49,793 bases of DNA from an uncultured Emergencia sp. (GCA_937997955.1 CALLDR010000158.1:1-49793), one strand, 5' to 3'; shown: positions 7,054 to 14,488, numbered from the stretch's first letter. Numbers and translations are program-made. The notes: a model not told the origin generated them from the letters alone.

Positions 7054-7982
7054 ATCGTCATTTTATCTGTCGTCTGACGGCTGTTTAGGGCCGTCTGCCT
7101 GTCTTTTGCCCACTGCTGAACCCAGTCAAAGGCCGTCTCCTGAAAGGACCTGACCACCTGGGAAATCGGCCCCGCTCCTCGAACCGCAAACGCGATCTTT
7201 CTGGACGCCTTCGGCGCGAGGGGCTTTGCGATAACGGGAAAATCCAGATGCTCCAGCAAAAGCTCCGGAAAGATGGCGAAACCGTACCCGCTGCTGATCA
7301 TGGAAAGCATGGTGAAGTCGTTATCTACCCAGTGAACCACATTGGGCTTTTTATCGTACAGGGCGAAAACCGCGTTTGCCTCCGACTCGGAACTGACCAG
7401 AGACTGGATATATGGATACTGGTCTAAATCGCTGACCGAAAAAGACTGGCTGTCAGCCAAAGGGTGTTCTCTGTCCAAAACGGCAACCAGTTGGTCCTCG
7501 TAGATCTCTTCCACCTTGAGTTTCTTTTTGCAGGGCATGATGACGAATCCGCAGTCCACCTCGCCTGTGCAGATCATATCCTCCAGGCGGTCGTAATCAT
7601 CACAGCACTTCATCTCCACCTCTACGCCCGGATACCGCCTTTTATAGTCCTTTACCATCTCGGGCAGCCAGTTGATGTGGACGCTGCTGATCGTGCCGAT
7701 TCTCAAAAGACCCGAATCCAGATTTTTGATCTCGCTCACTTTGTTTGTCAGCAGGCTTTCGCAATTGCACACGCTGCGGATATACGGCAGCAGCACCTCG
7801 CCCTCAGAAGTAAGGACCGTTCCTCCGTAATTGCGGACAAAGAGCTTCAGCCCCCACTCCTCTTCCATGGAATTGATCAAATAGCTGATCCCCGTCTGGG
7901 TATACCCCAGGATCTCTGCCGTCTTCTTCACACTGCCTGTCTCTGCAATACTTAAAAATGCCGTGTATTTAGGATTGTTCAT
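7041..7982 (-). CDS. LysR-family transcriptional regulator
   Basis: This 313-residue protein has an N-terminal winged helix-turn-helix at about residues 3-62 (YTAFLSIAETGSVKKTAEIL...TQTGISYLINSMEEEWGLKLF). A periplasmic-binding-protein-like effector domain spans roughly 90-295 (LRIGTISSVHINWLPEM, VDCGFVIMP). The effector is unknown. The gene is divergent from the candidate RNA transcribed from 8158, and no metabolic operon is beside it. The target is therefore not evident from context. It ends inside its terminator hairpin. Confidence 0.93.
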   Translation of the reverse strand: MNNPKYTAFLSIAETGSVKKTAEILGYTQTGISYLINSMEEEWGLKLFVRNYGGTVLTSEGEVLLPYIRSVCNCESLLTNKVSEIKNLDSGLLRIGTISSVHINWLPEMVKDYKRRYPGVEVEMKCCDDYDRLEDMICTGEVDCGFVIMPCKKKLKVEEIYEDQLVAVLDREHPLADSQSFSVSDLDQYPYIQSLVSSESEANAVFALYDKKPNVVHWVDNDFTMLSMISSGYGFAIFPELLLEHLDFPVIAKPLAPKASRKIAFAVRGAGPISQVVRSFQETAFDWVQQWAKDRQTALNSRQTTDKMTIKKS

Positions 7983-8122
7983 CGGTGCCTCTCTCTCCTT
8001 TAGCTCCGGCAGTACGTCTACGCCCGCGCGCCCGCGGGCTCTTCATCATTTCTTCCCGCGTCCATAAAATCATGCATAAAATCATAAAAGTTTTTCTTCA
8101 AATCTTTTATAGAAATCCTCAT

Positions 8123-8151
8123 TTTACATTTATCCTTTTTCCCATTATACT
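8123..8151 (+). promoter_or_regulatory. Promoter of the candidate small RNA
   Basis: TTTACA (8123-8128), 17 bases and TATACT (8146-8151). The predicted start is about 8158. No open reading frame with a ribosome site follows, only structured sequence ending in a terminator. Confidence 0.7.
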
Positions 8152-8157
8152 ATTGAT

Positions 8158-8281
8158 ATAGGCAGAAAGCAAGGGCCGCCTTGCTCGTGCCTCCTTAATT
8201 TTGCCACCCAAACCATATAGGTGGAGTTTACCCATAAAACGAGGCCAACAGATAGGGAAATACTGGCCCCGTTTTCTTTTG
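8158..8281 (+). ncRNA. Candidate free-standing structured RNA of about 115-120 nt
   Basis: The predicted transcript folds into three elements. A 5' hairpin has GGCA and AGCAAGG pairing with CCTTGCT and TGCC (8161-8191). A second hairpin has CCACC/GGTGG (8204-8224). A terminator has AAAACGAGGCCA (8236-8247) pairing with TGGCCCCGTTTT (8263-8274) before CTTTT. I compared it by eye with the common riboswitch cores (SAM-I, TPP, FMN, cobalamin, purine, c-di-GMP, THF, preQ1), 6S, SRP RNA and tmRNA, and recognised none. No gene follows downstream on the plus strand for 1 kb, so an independent RNA is more likely than a leader. Confidence 0.55.
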
Positions 8282-8325
8282 CGCTCAAATCGCGTCCGAA
8301 ACGCGCGCGAAATCCACCAATTTAA

Positions 8326-8421
8326 CCCCTGCTTTGTCAGGCTCCGGCTTTGTCAGGCTTCAATTTTGCCCGGCTCCAGTTTTGCCATATTTCAGTTTTA
8401 CCATGTTTCAGCTTTGCCGGA
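8326..8421. repeat. Six-unit 16-bp degenerate tandem repeat
   Basis: Six consecutive 16-base units of the form CTCCAGTTTTGCCAGG: CTCCGGCTTTGTCAGG, CTTCAATTTTGCCCGG, CTCCAGTTTTGCCATA, TTTCAGTTTTACCATG and TTTCAGCTTTGCCGGA, preceded by CCCCTGCTTTGTCAGG. The array lies in a gene-free 775-base region between LysR and the thioesterase gene. No spacers separate the units, so it is not a CRISPR. The rest of 8422-8640 shows no recognisable gene. Confidence 0.8.
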
Positions 8422-8640
8422 CTTCACACAAAAAGCTTCTCCTGGTCTTTGCCGCTTCAGCCATCTTGGAGCTGCAGCGAAACGCTGCTGTGGTCCGGCT
8501 TGCATTTCTCAAAGACGAATTTCCTGCCTAGCTTCTTTCGCCGCAGAACACCCGCCGCTTCCAGCTGAAACAGGTCCTGCCGCGCGGTTGACAAGCGCCT
8601 TCTGTTCTGTACTCTGACACCCGACGCCCCTGACACAGCA

Positions 8641-8692
8641 AAAAACCTCTGCGTGGCCGATCTCCTCTAAAATCCGCCCGCAAAGGTTTTTC
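8641..8692 (-). terminator. Terminator of the thioesterase gene
   Basis: AAAAAACCTCTGCG (8641-8654) pairs with CGCAAAGGTTTTT (8680-8692). On the minus strand it ends in TTTTTT, about 65 bases past the stop. The T/A-rich flanks make it potentially bidirectional. Confidence 0.7.
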
Positions 8693-8700
8693 AGTCAGAC

Positions 8701-8750
8701 TGTATGATGCTGTATGATGCGCTGTGATGCGTTATGGTGCGCTGTGATGC
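8701..8750. repeat. Five-unit 10-bp tandem repeat
   Basis: TGTATGATGC, TGTATGATGC, GCTGTGATGC, GTTATGGTGC and GCTGTGATGC stand head to tail between the thioesterase stop codon and its terminator, and so would be transcribed in the 3' untranslated region. A repeat of this kind can change length by slippage. Function is unknown. Confidence 0.85.
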
Positions 8751-8756
8751 GCTCTC

Positions 8757-9146
8757 CTACTTCGCGCCCTTGGCCTCTGCCTTCGCCTGGAATTTTTCAT
8801 TTTTCACGATGAATCTCTCGTGGGTGCCCTCGCCGATAAGCCCTGCTTCGTCGTAAGCGGCCACTTTGAAAACCAGCTTGCGGCCGTCCACCTGAACCAA
8901 CTCGCTTTCGCAGTACACCTTCATGCCCAGCGGCGTCGCTGACAGATGGGCCACGTCCAGATGGGTTCCCACCGTCCCCTCATCTTCGCCAAGCTGATCC
9001 GCCACGCTTTTCCACGCGGTGCACTCCATCAAAGCAATCATCGCAGGGGTCGCGAACACGTCCAGCAGTCCGCTTCCCAGCGCGGCTGCCGTATTTTCCT
9101 TTGTCACAATGACTTCCTGTCTGCCTTTGATACCTGTTTCTAACAT
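8757..9146 (-). CDS. Hotdog-fold thioesterase, FlK-like
   Basis: The product is a 129-residue protein that probably hydrolyses a small acyl-CoA. It has the hotdog-fold layout of the fluoroacetyl-CoA thioesterase FlK group: GSGLLDVFATPAMIALMECTAW (helix with the catalytic Thr/Glu region), GTVGTHLDVAHLSATPLGM with the conserved histidine, then VYCESELVQVDGRKLVFKVAAYDEAGLIGEGTHERFIV. Its true substrate is unknown, and a housekeeping role against toxic or stalled acyl-CoA is likely. GGAGGTAGGACA precedes the ATG. It has its own promoter and terminator. Confidence 0.88.
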   Translation of the reverse strand: MLETGIKGRQEVIVTKENTAAALGSGLLDVFATPAMIALMECTAWKSVADQLGEDEGTVGTHLDVAHLSATPLGMKVYCESELVQVDGRKLVFKVAAYDEAGLIGEGTHERFIVKNEKFQAKAEAKGAK

Positions 9147-9178
9147 TGTCCTACCTCCGTCATTTAAACTATATCCTA

Positions 9179-9207
9179 AGTATACCTTAGCTGCCGGGCA
9201 AATTCAA
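9179..9207 (-). promoter_or_regulatory. Promoter of the thioesterase gene
   Basis: On the minus strand TTGAAT (plus 9202-9207), 17 bases and TATACT (plus 9179-9184), 33 bases before the ATG. Confidence 0.7.
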
Positions 9208-9246
9208 TGAAAACACAGGGAAATCTGCAAAATTTCCTGTTGCAAT

Positions 9247-9277
9247 TTGTCGAAACTACAGCTACTATATATAGTAG
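9247..9277 (+). promoter_or_regulatory. mscL promoter overlapped by a palindrome
   Basis: TTGTCG (9247-9252), 17 bases and TATAGT (9270-9275). The perfect palindrome CTACTATATATAGTAG (9262-9277) covers the -10, so a regulator or DNA structure could control mscL expression. AAGGAGG follows at 9295. Confidence 0.6.
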
Positions 9278-9311
9278 TTTTATTTGCATATGTTAAGGAG
9301 GAAGCATTTCA

Positions 9312-9707
9312 ATGAAAAAATTCTTATCTGAATTCAAGGAGTTCATCTCCCGCGGCGACGTCATGAGCATGGCCATCGGCATCATCATCGGCGGCGCCTT
9401 TACCGCCATCGTCAATTCCCTGGTAGGCGACATCATCACGCCGCTTCTGGGCGCTGTCATCGGCGGCCTGGACTTTACCGGCATCGCCATCACCGTGGGA
9501 GACTCCCAGATCATGGTCGGAAATTTCATTCAGGCCATCATCGTCTTCCTGCTGACTTCCCTGGTCATATTCTCCCTCATGAAGGTGTTCAATACCTTTA
9601 TGAAGAAAAAGGAGGAGGAAGAGCCTGCGCCGGAACCAGAACCGGAGATTCCAGCAGATATCGCCCTGCTCACAGAGATCCGCGACCTGCTCAAATCTCA
9701 GAAATAG
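9312..9707 (+). CDS. mscL: Large-conductance mechanosensitive channel
   Basis: The 131-residue MscL forms a homopentameric pore that opens under membrane tension and releases solutes on osmotic downshock. The amphipathic N-terminal helix MKKFLSEFKEFISRGDV precedes TM1 (about 16-42, with the gate motif AIGIIIGGAFTAIVNSLV). TM2 spans about 68-95, followed by an acidic linker EEEEPAPEPEPEIP and the C-terminal helix bundle LLTEIRDLLKSQK. Length and motifs are normal. Confidence 0.97.
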   Translation: MKKFLSEFKEFISRGDVMSMAIGIIIGGAFTAIVNSLVGDIITPLLGAVIGGLDFTGIAITVGDSQIMVGNFIQAIIVFLLTSLVIFSLMKVFNTFMKKKEEEEPAPEPEPEIPADIALLTEIRDLLKSQK

Positions 9708-9751
9708 ACCCGGCTATTCCAATTCCAAAAATATGTCCCAAAATATGTGAA

Positions 9752-9779
9752 GGGCGGCTCTTGCGAAGCAGCCCTTTTT
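9752..9779 (+). terminator. mscL terminator containing the next gene's -35
   Basis: GGGCGGCT pairs with AGCAGCCC (one mismatch) before TTTTT. Its loop holds TTGCGA (9761-9766), which lies 17 bases upstream of TATAAT at 9784-9789. Confidence 0.75.
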
Positions 9780-9789
9780 GCGTTATAAT
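9761..9789 (+). promoter_or_regulatory. Promoter of the YeiH-type exporter gene
   Basis: TTGCGA, 17 bases, then consensus TATAAT. It is nested in the mscL terminator. The predicted start is near 9796, giving an RNA leader of about 120 bases. Confidence 0.68.
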
Positions 9790-9799
9790 AGATGCCAGC

Positions 9800-9891
9800 T
9801 GACCCGGTATCCTGGATCTGCCTTAGTTGCCCGTTTCGTCTGGACAAGCAGATCTGCCGGAAGCTCCGCTTCCCGCGAAGGATCCCGGTCA
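9800..9891 (+). promoter_or_regulatory. Leader predicted to fold as a three-way junction
   Basis: TGACCCGGTATCC (9800-9812) pairs with GGATCCCGGTCA (9880-9891), forming about 11 base pairs with one mismatch and one bulge. Inside it GATCTGC (9815-9821) pairs with GCAGATC (9848-9854), and GGAAGC (9859-9864) pairs with GCTTCC (9868-9873). The ribosome site AGGAGG at 9903 lies just outside. No known riboswitch core is recognised. Confidence 0.45.
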
Positions 9892-9918
9892 TCAATTATT
9901 TTAGGAGGTATCCGGTTC

Positions 9919-10953
9919 ATGGAATTTATCAATAAAAACGGCAAAGGACTGCTCCTCTGCCTGGTGATCGCTGTTCCTTCCTGGTTTTTAGGCAAAGCGT
10001 TCCCGATCATCGGCGGCGCTGTCATCGCCATTCTGGCAGGCATGGTGGTCACTGTCTTTTTCAAAGAGAAAGGAGCCTTTGAACCCGGCATCAAGTTCAC
10101 ATCAAAGAAGATCCTGCAGTGGGCCGTCATTTTGCTGGGCTTCGGTCTCAATCTGAACGTTATCGTGGAGACGGGAAAGCAGTCTTTGCCTATCATCGTC
10201 TGCACCATCGCTACATCGCTGATCGTCGCCTTTGTTCTTCATAAGGCGATGAAGATCCCGGCCAACATCTCCACTCTGGTCGGCGTCGGCTCTTCCATCT
10301 GCGGCGGCTCCGCCATCGCGGCCACAGCGCCGGTCATCGACGCGGACGACGAGGAAGTGGCCCAGGCCATCTCTATCATCTTTTTCTTCAACGTGGTCGC
10401 CGCCATCGTCTTTCCGACCTTCGGCAGCCTCATCGGCTTTGATACGACTTCCGGAGAAGCCTTCGGCATCTTTGCGGGCACCGCTGTCAACGACACCTCC
10501 TCCGTTACGGCATGCGCCTCTACCTGGGACAGCATGTGGAGCCTGGGCAGCGCAACCCTGGACAAGGCCGTTACCGTGAAGCTGACACGTACCCTGGCGA
10601 TCATCCCGATCACCCTGGTTCTGGCTTTCTGGCGCACGAAAAAACAAAACAACGCGTCAGAAGGAAAGAAGGTCAGCATGAAGGCCATCTTCCCGTTCTT
10701 CATCCTGTACTTTATCGCCGCGTCCATCATCACCACCGTGGCGGTGTCCGCAGGCGTGTCAGCGGACGTCTTCTCCCCGATCAAAGAGCTTTCCAAGTTC
10801 TTCATCGTCTTAGCCATGGCGGCCATCGGTCTGAACACCGACATCGTCAAGCTGATCAAAACAGGCGGAAAACCGCTGATCATGGGATTCTGCTGCTGGG
10901 TCGGCATCACCAGCGTCAGCCTGCTCATGCAGCACGTACAGGGGCTGTGGTAA
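9919..10953 (+). CDS. YeiH/UPF0324 family membrane protein, putative sulfate exporter
   Basis: This 344-residue protein has about ten membrane segments, beginning LLLCLVIAVPSWFLGKAFPIIGGAVIAILAGMVV. The family's conserved blocks are present: SICGGSAIAATAPVI around residue 120 and AGTAVNDTSSVTACA. The ATG at 9919 follows TTAGGAGG, and an earlier in-frame start would lie in the promoter. Homologues are annotated as putative sulfate or sulfite exporters without firm biochemical proof. It is a single-gene unit with a foldable leader, unlike the LysR-adjacent copies seen in many bacteria. The nearest LysR gene is 2 kb away. Confidence 0.9.
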   Translation: MEFINKNGKGLLLCLVIAVPSWFLGKAFPIIGGAVIAILAGMVVTVFFKEKGAFEPGIKFTSKKILQWAVILLGFGLNLNVIVETGKQSLPIIVCTIATSLIVAFVLHKAMKIPANISTLVGVGSSICGGSAIAATAPVIDADDEEVAQAISIIFFFNVVAAIVFPTFGSLIGFDTTSGEAFGIFAGTAVNDTSSVTACASTWDSMWSLGSATLDKAVTVKLTRTLAIIPITLVLAFWRTKKQNNASEGKKVSMKAIFPFFILYFIAASIITTVAVSAGVSADVFSPIKELSKFFIVLAMAAIGLNTDIVKLIKTGGKPLIMGFCCWVGITSVSLLMQHVQGLW

Positions 10954-11069
10954 GCTGCGGATTATAAAAACCAGCTACGCGTCAACACTGTCCTGGAATT
11001 AAGCGGCGGCTTTGGCTGTGCGGCAGCCTGCCTTTTCAAAGTTTCGCTGATCACAGTCTGACTGCGGTT

Positions 11070-11238
11070 ATCTGAAAACAGCTTTTTTTGATTTTCAGGT
11101 ACAACTTATGGCTCTGTTTTCGACCGAAAATAACAAAAAATAAAAATCAGGTACAACTCGACTCCAAGCGGCAAAGGGGGCGCCCCTATTGAAAAGGGAA
11201 AAGTTGTACCTTTTTTGTTGTTTTTTGCTGTTTCAGAT
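11070..11238. repeat. Imperfect inverted repeat with GGTACAAC motifs
   Basis: The left arm ATCTGAAAACAGC...AGGTACAAC (11070-11105) matches the right arm GTTGTACCT...GCTGTTTCAGAT (11203-11238) in inverse orientation. AGGTACAAC occurs again at 11149-11157, and its complement at 11309-11317. The stretch 10954-11413 otherwise holds no gene. A weak hairpin (GGCTG/CAGCC, 11014-11028) may end the YeiH transcript. A MITE-like element or a structured 3' region is possible. Confidence 0.6.
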
Positions 11239-11413
11239 GAATTTTTTGCTTTTCTACAGCCTTTGCTGGGACAAATGACGGTAATAAAATACCGGCACAA
11301 AGGGAGCAGTTGTACCTAAATTCCAAAAAAGTTAATTTTAAGACAACTCTCTTTGATATAGCCCATAGTTGTGTCGGCGTCTTCTCCTGGCTTAATAAAG
11401 AGCCGTCATATTA

Positions 11414-12124
11414 TTACGCCAGCTCCACTTCCGGATGCTCCCTGTCCAAAATCGTGATCTCGCACTGAGCGCCCAGACGCGTTTCCACCTCTCGCTTCAG
11501 ATCGTCCATCACCTGGAGAAGCTCGTCATACCGGGCGGTATCCACCAATTCACAGCACAGCATGGCGTTCTTTGTCTGCTCTGTCAGCATGGTCCGCTTT
11601 GATTCTCTCCAGGTCCAGCATCTGCAGACAGCCCCTCCGTTGTCCTTATACACCAGCTCCTCCGGGAACGGCGGATCGTTTTCATCGCTGCCGATCACAT
11701 AGAAGGGCTCACTGCCGTCAGCCTTGGTCAGCAAAAGGTCGCCGTCCATGCAGTCGATGTCCTCCCCGCCGCAAGGCATGGCGTGGGACAGAGATACGCT
11801 GTTGTAGATATCCACAATAGGATTAATGGTTCCCAGGTGATTTTCCTTGGAAATCCTCTTCATCAAAGCCTCGATGGCGCATCTGGCCCCTTTCTTCGTC
11901 TTGAACTTCATGTAGGCCTCCCGCCAGACTTTGATGACCCTGTTGTCCGAAAAATTCGGTTCCGTCAGAAAGGTCAGCGCCTTCTGCTCCGCTTCCCGGA
12001 TCATCTGTTCATATTCGGCCTCATCATTCTGATATACGTTGGTCATGCCCCTGCATACGACAATGCCTATTTTGCAGTCCGGAAACATCTCCCAAAAATC
12101 ATCTTTACAAATCAATTTCTTCAT
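11414..12124 (-). CDS. B3/B4 tRNA-binding-domain protein (COG3382)
   Basis: This 236-residue protein is related to the B3/B4 domain of the phenylalanyl-tRNA synthetase beta chain (about residues 60-215). Characteristic blocks are WREAYMKFKTKKGARCAIEALMKRI, INPIVDIYNSVSLSHAMPCGGEDID and YVIGSDENDPPFPEELVYKDNGGAVCRCWTWRESKRTMLT. Stand-alone B3/B4 proteins are thought to take part in tRNA quality control, but this is unproved here. The ATG at 12124 follows AAAGGAGATTTTACGTGAA. It is divergent from the phosphate transporter genes. Confidence 0.9.
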   Translation of the reverse strand: MKKLICKDDFWEMFPDCKIGIVVCRGMTNVYQNDEAEYEQMIREAEQKALTFLTEPNFSDNRVIKVWREAYMKFKTKKGARCAIEALMKRISKENHLGTINPIVDIYNSVSLSHAMPCGGEDIDCMDGDLLLTKADGSEPFYVIGSDENDPPFPEELVYKDNGGAVCRCWTWRESKRTMLTEQTKNAMLCCELVDTARYDELLQVMDDLKREVETRLGAQCEITILDREHPEVELA

Positions 12125-12217
12125 TTCACGTAAAATCTCCTTTCGCTCTCTGGTTCCACTATAAACCAAAATATTAAAAAATGCAAGAAAATCAAAAGTT
12201 TCCAAGTTCTATCCGCA

Positions 12218-12243
12218 TATATAATGGGTATACACATTATATA
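12218..12243 (+). promoter_or_regulatory. Operator-like palindrome on the pit promoter
   Basis: TATATAATG (12218-12226) and CATTATATA (12235-12243) are perfect 9-base inverted arms with an 8-base centre. The left arm contains the -10 TATAAT (12220-12225), and the right arm ends at the ribosome site AAGGAG. A repressor bound here would block initiation. The -35 is poor. Confidence 0.6.
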
Positions 12244-12255
12244 AGGAGTACAGAA

Positions 12256-13248
12256 ATGTTTTACTATATGATCATCATCGGCCTGGTCTTTGGCTATATC
12301 AACGGCATGCACGACGGCGGAACCGTGGTGGCTACCACGATCTCCTCTCGTCTTCTTTCTCCTGCAAAAGCGGTATGTGTCGCCGGTATCGCCAACTTCC
12401 TGGGCGCGGCGGCTCTGGGTACGGCGGTCGCCTATACGATCTCAACAAATATCATCGATATCCGTCCTGTCCTGTCCGGGCCGCAAAGCCTTTGCTGCGC
12501 TTTCGTCGCCGCTGCTTTTACCGGCAGCCTTTTCTGGAATCTGCTGACCTGGGTGCTGAAGCTGCCTTCCAGCGCTTCCCACTCTATGATCGGCGCCATG
12601 ATCGGCAGCGGCATCTGCGCTTATGGCCCTGTCTACATACAATGGCACTCCATCATGATCAAAGTCATCGCGGCCATGCTTTTCTCTCCCCTGCTTGGGT
12701 TCGCGGCAGGCTATCTGTTCCTCCGGCTCCTGGAATATTTGCTGCGCAACGGCACCATCGTCTGGAACCGGCGCATACAGCTGCTCCACAAGGGAAGCAG
12801 CTTTCTGCTGGCCTTCTGTTACGGCAGCAACGACGCGCAGAAGGTCATGGGTCTCGTCGCCATCGGGCTGGCAGGTTTCTACAGCACGGATATCCAGGTT
12901 CCTCTCTGGCTGCTCCTTGCCGCCTCCGCGGCGCTGGCGGTAGGAACCATGACCGGCGGTTACAATATGATCAAAACCGTCGGAATGGATATCTGCAAGA
13001 TCGACATACAGAATTCCTTCGCGTCCCAAATGTCCACGATCTTCGTGGTCATGCTGGCCAATGTGACCGGGCTTCCCATCAGCGCCACCCAGGTGGTCAC
13101 CTCCTCCGTCATGGGCGTAGGCGCCAGCAATACCACTAAATCCGTCAACTGGGCGATTACAAAGAAGATCCTGCTGGCATGGCTGGTCACCATTCCCGCC
13201 TCCGCTCTGATCGGCGGAGCGGTATTCTATATTTTGCGCCTGCTTTAA
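12256..13248 (+). CDS. Pit-family inorganic phosphate transporter
   Basis: Pit carriers import phosphate with metal as a neutral complex, driven by ions. The protein has 330 residues and about ten membrane helices in two repeats. The first repeat carries INGMHDGGTVVATTISSR and the second GSNDAQKVMGLVAIG, with the family aspartates in each. The ATG follows ATAAGGAGTACAGAA. Forty bases separate its stop from the DUF47 gene, and the pair is a recurring unit in which the DUF47 protein controls the carrier. Confidence 0.93.
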   Translation: MFYYMIIIGLVFGYINGMHDGGTVVATTISSRLLSPAKAVCVAGIANFLGAAALGTAVAYTISTNIIDIRPVLSGPQSLCCAFVAAAFTGSLFWNLLTWVLKLPSSASHSMIGAMIGSGICAYGPVYIQWHSIMIKVIAAMLFSPLLGFAAGYLFLRLLEYLLRNGTIVWNRRIQLLHKGSSFLLAFCYGSNDAQKVMGLVAIGLAGFYSTDIQVPLWLLLAASAALAVGTMTGGYNMIKTVGMDICKIDIQNSFASQMSTIFVVMLANVTGLPISATQVVTSSVMGVGASNTTKSVNWAITKKILLAWLVTIPASALIGGAVFYILRLL

Positions 13249-13288
13249 AAATTCAGCGGCCTTCGCCGCTTCAGAAAGGAAGGATACA

Positions 13289-13915
13289 ATGTCAAAGAAA
13301 AGCTTTTTCAAAAAACAGGAACGGCCGAATTTCTATTATATGCTGACCCGTCAATGTGAGATCACGTCCCGCGGCATCTCTCTGCTTTTAAAATATATCG
13401 ATACCCGCGACGATGAGCTGGCGGAACAGATCGAGCACTGTGAAAAGGATGCTGACAAGGTCAGACGCAGCCTCATCGACTACGTAGAGAATTCCTTCAT
13501 CACGCCGCTGGACCGCCACGACCTGTTCGCCCTGTCCCGCATCATCGACGACATCACGGACAAAATCAAAGACCTGAAGGACTTTCTCATCGTATTCCAA
13601 TATCATCCGACCGATAAAAATCTGGAGATTCTGGGGCTCATCGACACCTCGATCTATGCCCTTACCTGCGCGATGAACGAATGGTCCCACGACCGGATCG
13701 AGAACTTCTGGGACTACCTGGTCAAGGCCAAGAAGAACGAGAATCAGGTAAAGCGCCTCTACTGGGAGGGGATCAGCGATCTGGAATTTCAGAAGCTTTC
13801 CCTGAAAGAGGTCATCATTCAAAGAGAATTCTCCAAGGACCTGAACAGCCTTGCCAACAAGATCGGCAAGGCCGCCGACAGGATCAGCGATATTAAGATT
13901 AAGTCGATTAAATAA
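13289..13915 (+). CDS. DUF47/PhoU-like protein of the Pit transporter
   Basis: The protein has 208 residues and is almost entirely helical and charged, fitting the PhoU-like three-helix bundle of the DUF47 family. Typical are the acidic metal-binding segments DTRDDELAEQIEHCEKDADK and LSRIIDDITDKIKDLKDF. Such proteins stand next to Pit transporters and are needed for or regulate them. The ribosome site is GAAAGGAAGG. A hairpin (13922-13958) follows the stop. Confidence 0.92.
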   Translation: MSKKSFFKKQERPNFYYMLTRQCEITSRGISLLLKYIDTRDDELAEQIEHCEKDADKVRRSLIDYVENSFITPLDRHDLFALSRIIDDITDKIKDLKDFLIVFQYHPTDKNLEILGLIDTSIYALTCAMNEWSHDRIENFWDYLVKAKKNENQVKRLYWEGISDLEFQKLSLKEVIIQREFSKDLNSLANKIGKAADRISDIKIKSIK

Positions 13916-13921
13916 AACAAA

Positions 13922-13958
13922 ACCCTGGCTTCCGGATAAGCTATGATCCAGCCAGGGT
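13922..13958 (+). terminator. Hairpin ending the pit operon
   Basis: ACCCTGGCT (13922-13930) pairs with AGCCAGGGT (13950-13958), followed by CTTATATT. The poor T run makes it a weak terminator for the plus strand. The gene on the other side converges on it. Confidence 0.6.
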
Positions 13959-13965
13959 CTTATAT

Positions 13966-14226
13966 TCAATGATCATAGTGCCCTCTGCAGGAAGCGATTA
14001 CGATCATTCCATCTTTCTCTCTGTAAACGATTCGATTTACTTCATCAATACGCCGGCTCCACCATCCGGACAGCTCTCCCTTCAAAGGCTCAGGCTTTCC
14101 GATTCCTGTATAGCAATCCCGTTGTATTGCCTTTACCAGTGTATTGATTCTCTTCAGTGTGCGTTTATTCTCTGTCTGCCAACTGCAATATTCCTTCCAT
14201 GCATGTTCTTCCCACAAAATTTTCAT
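13966..14226 (-). CDS. yoeB: YoeB/Txe-family mRNA interferase toxin
   Basis: YoeB cuts mRNA in the ribosomal A site. At 86 residues, the catalytic set has the E. coli numbering: E46 (GKPEPL), R65 (EVNRIVY), H83 and Y84 in the C-terminal CRGHYDH. The ATG at 14226 was chosen over an in-frame TTG 12 bases upstream. It follows GAGGAATAG, in which the ribosome site and the antitoxin stop coincide. One base separates it from the antitoxin gene. Toxin and antitoxin are transcribed together from the operator at 14532. Confidence 0.95.
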   Translation of the reverse strand: MKILWEEHAWKEYCSWQTENKRTLKRINTLVKAIQRDCYTGIGKPEPLKGELSGWWSRRIDEVNRIVYREKDGMIVIASCRGHYDH

Positions 14227-14227
14227 T

Positions 14228-14488
14228 CTATTCCTCAATCAATTCATGTTCTGACAGCTTTGCCCTGCCAGATTCAATATCATCTATGATCTGTTTTAAA
14301 TACGTTATATTTTTTTCGGAATAGAATGGATCAATTGACACATCAAAAGGGATTCTCTTTTCCCGAGTTACTTTTCGTGCAAATATTGTAAATGCCGCAG
14401 TCATGCTTAATCCCAATTCTCTGCAGGTTTCCTCCATATTCCTCTTTAACTCGTCATCCATTCTGAAATTCACCATCGACTGTGCCAT
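14228..14488 (-). CDS. RelB/DinJ-family antitoxin
   Basis: The 86-residue product has an N-terminal ribbon-helix-helix (MVNFRMDDELKRNMEETCRELGLSMTAAFTIFARK, about residues 5-40) that should bind the operator upstream, and a C-terminal acidic tail that wraps the toxin. This is DinJ/RelB type. YoeB in E. coli is paired with YefM of another fold, so the partnership is mixed, though such pairs are known in Clostridia. AAGGATGTGATGGA precedes the ATG. Confidence 0.92.
   Translation of the reverse strand: MAQSMVNFRMDDELKRNMEETCRELGLSMTAAFTIFARKVTREKRIPFDVSIDPFYSEKNITYLKQIIDDIESGRAKLSEHELIEE

Noticed and set aside
8158..8281. SAM-I riboswitch (GGTGGAG present)
   Set aside because: Only the short string matches. 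The kink-turn, GACTGGCCC core arrangement and downstream gene are absent.
8326..8750. Tandem repeats as a CRISPR array
   Set aside because: Units of 16 and 10 bases are contiguous with no spacers, and no cas gene is present.
14227..14238. Upstream TTG start for the toxin
   Set aside because: It overlaps the antitoxin end and has no ribosome site, while the ATG at 14226 follows GAGGA and gives the exact YoeB residue numbering.
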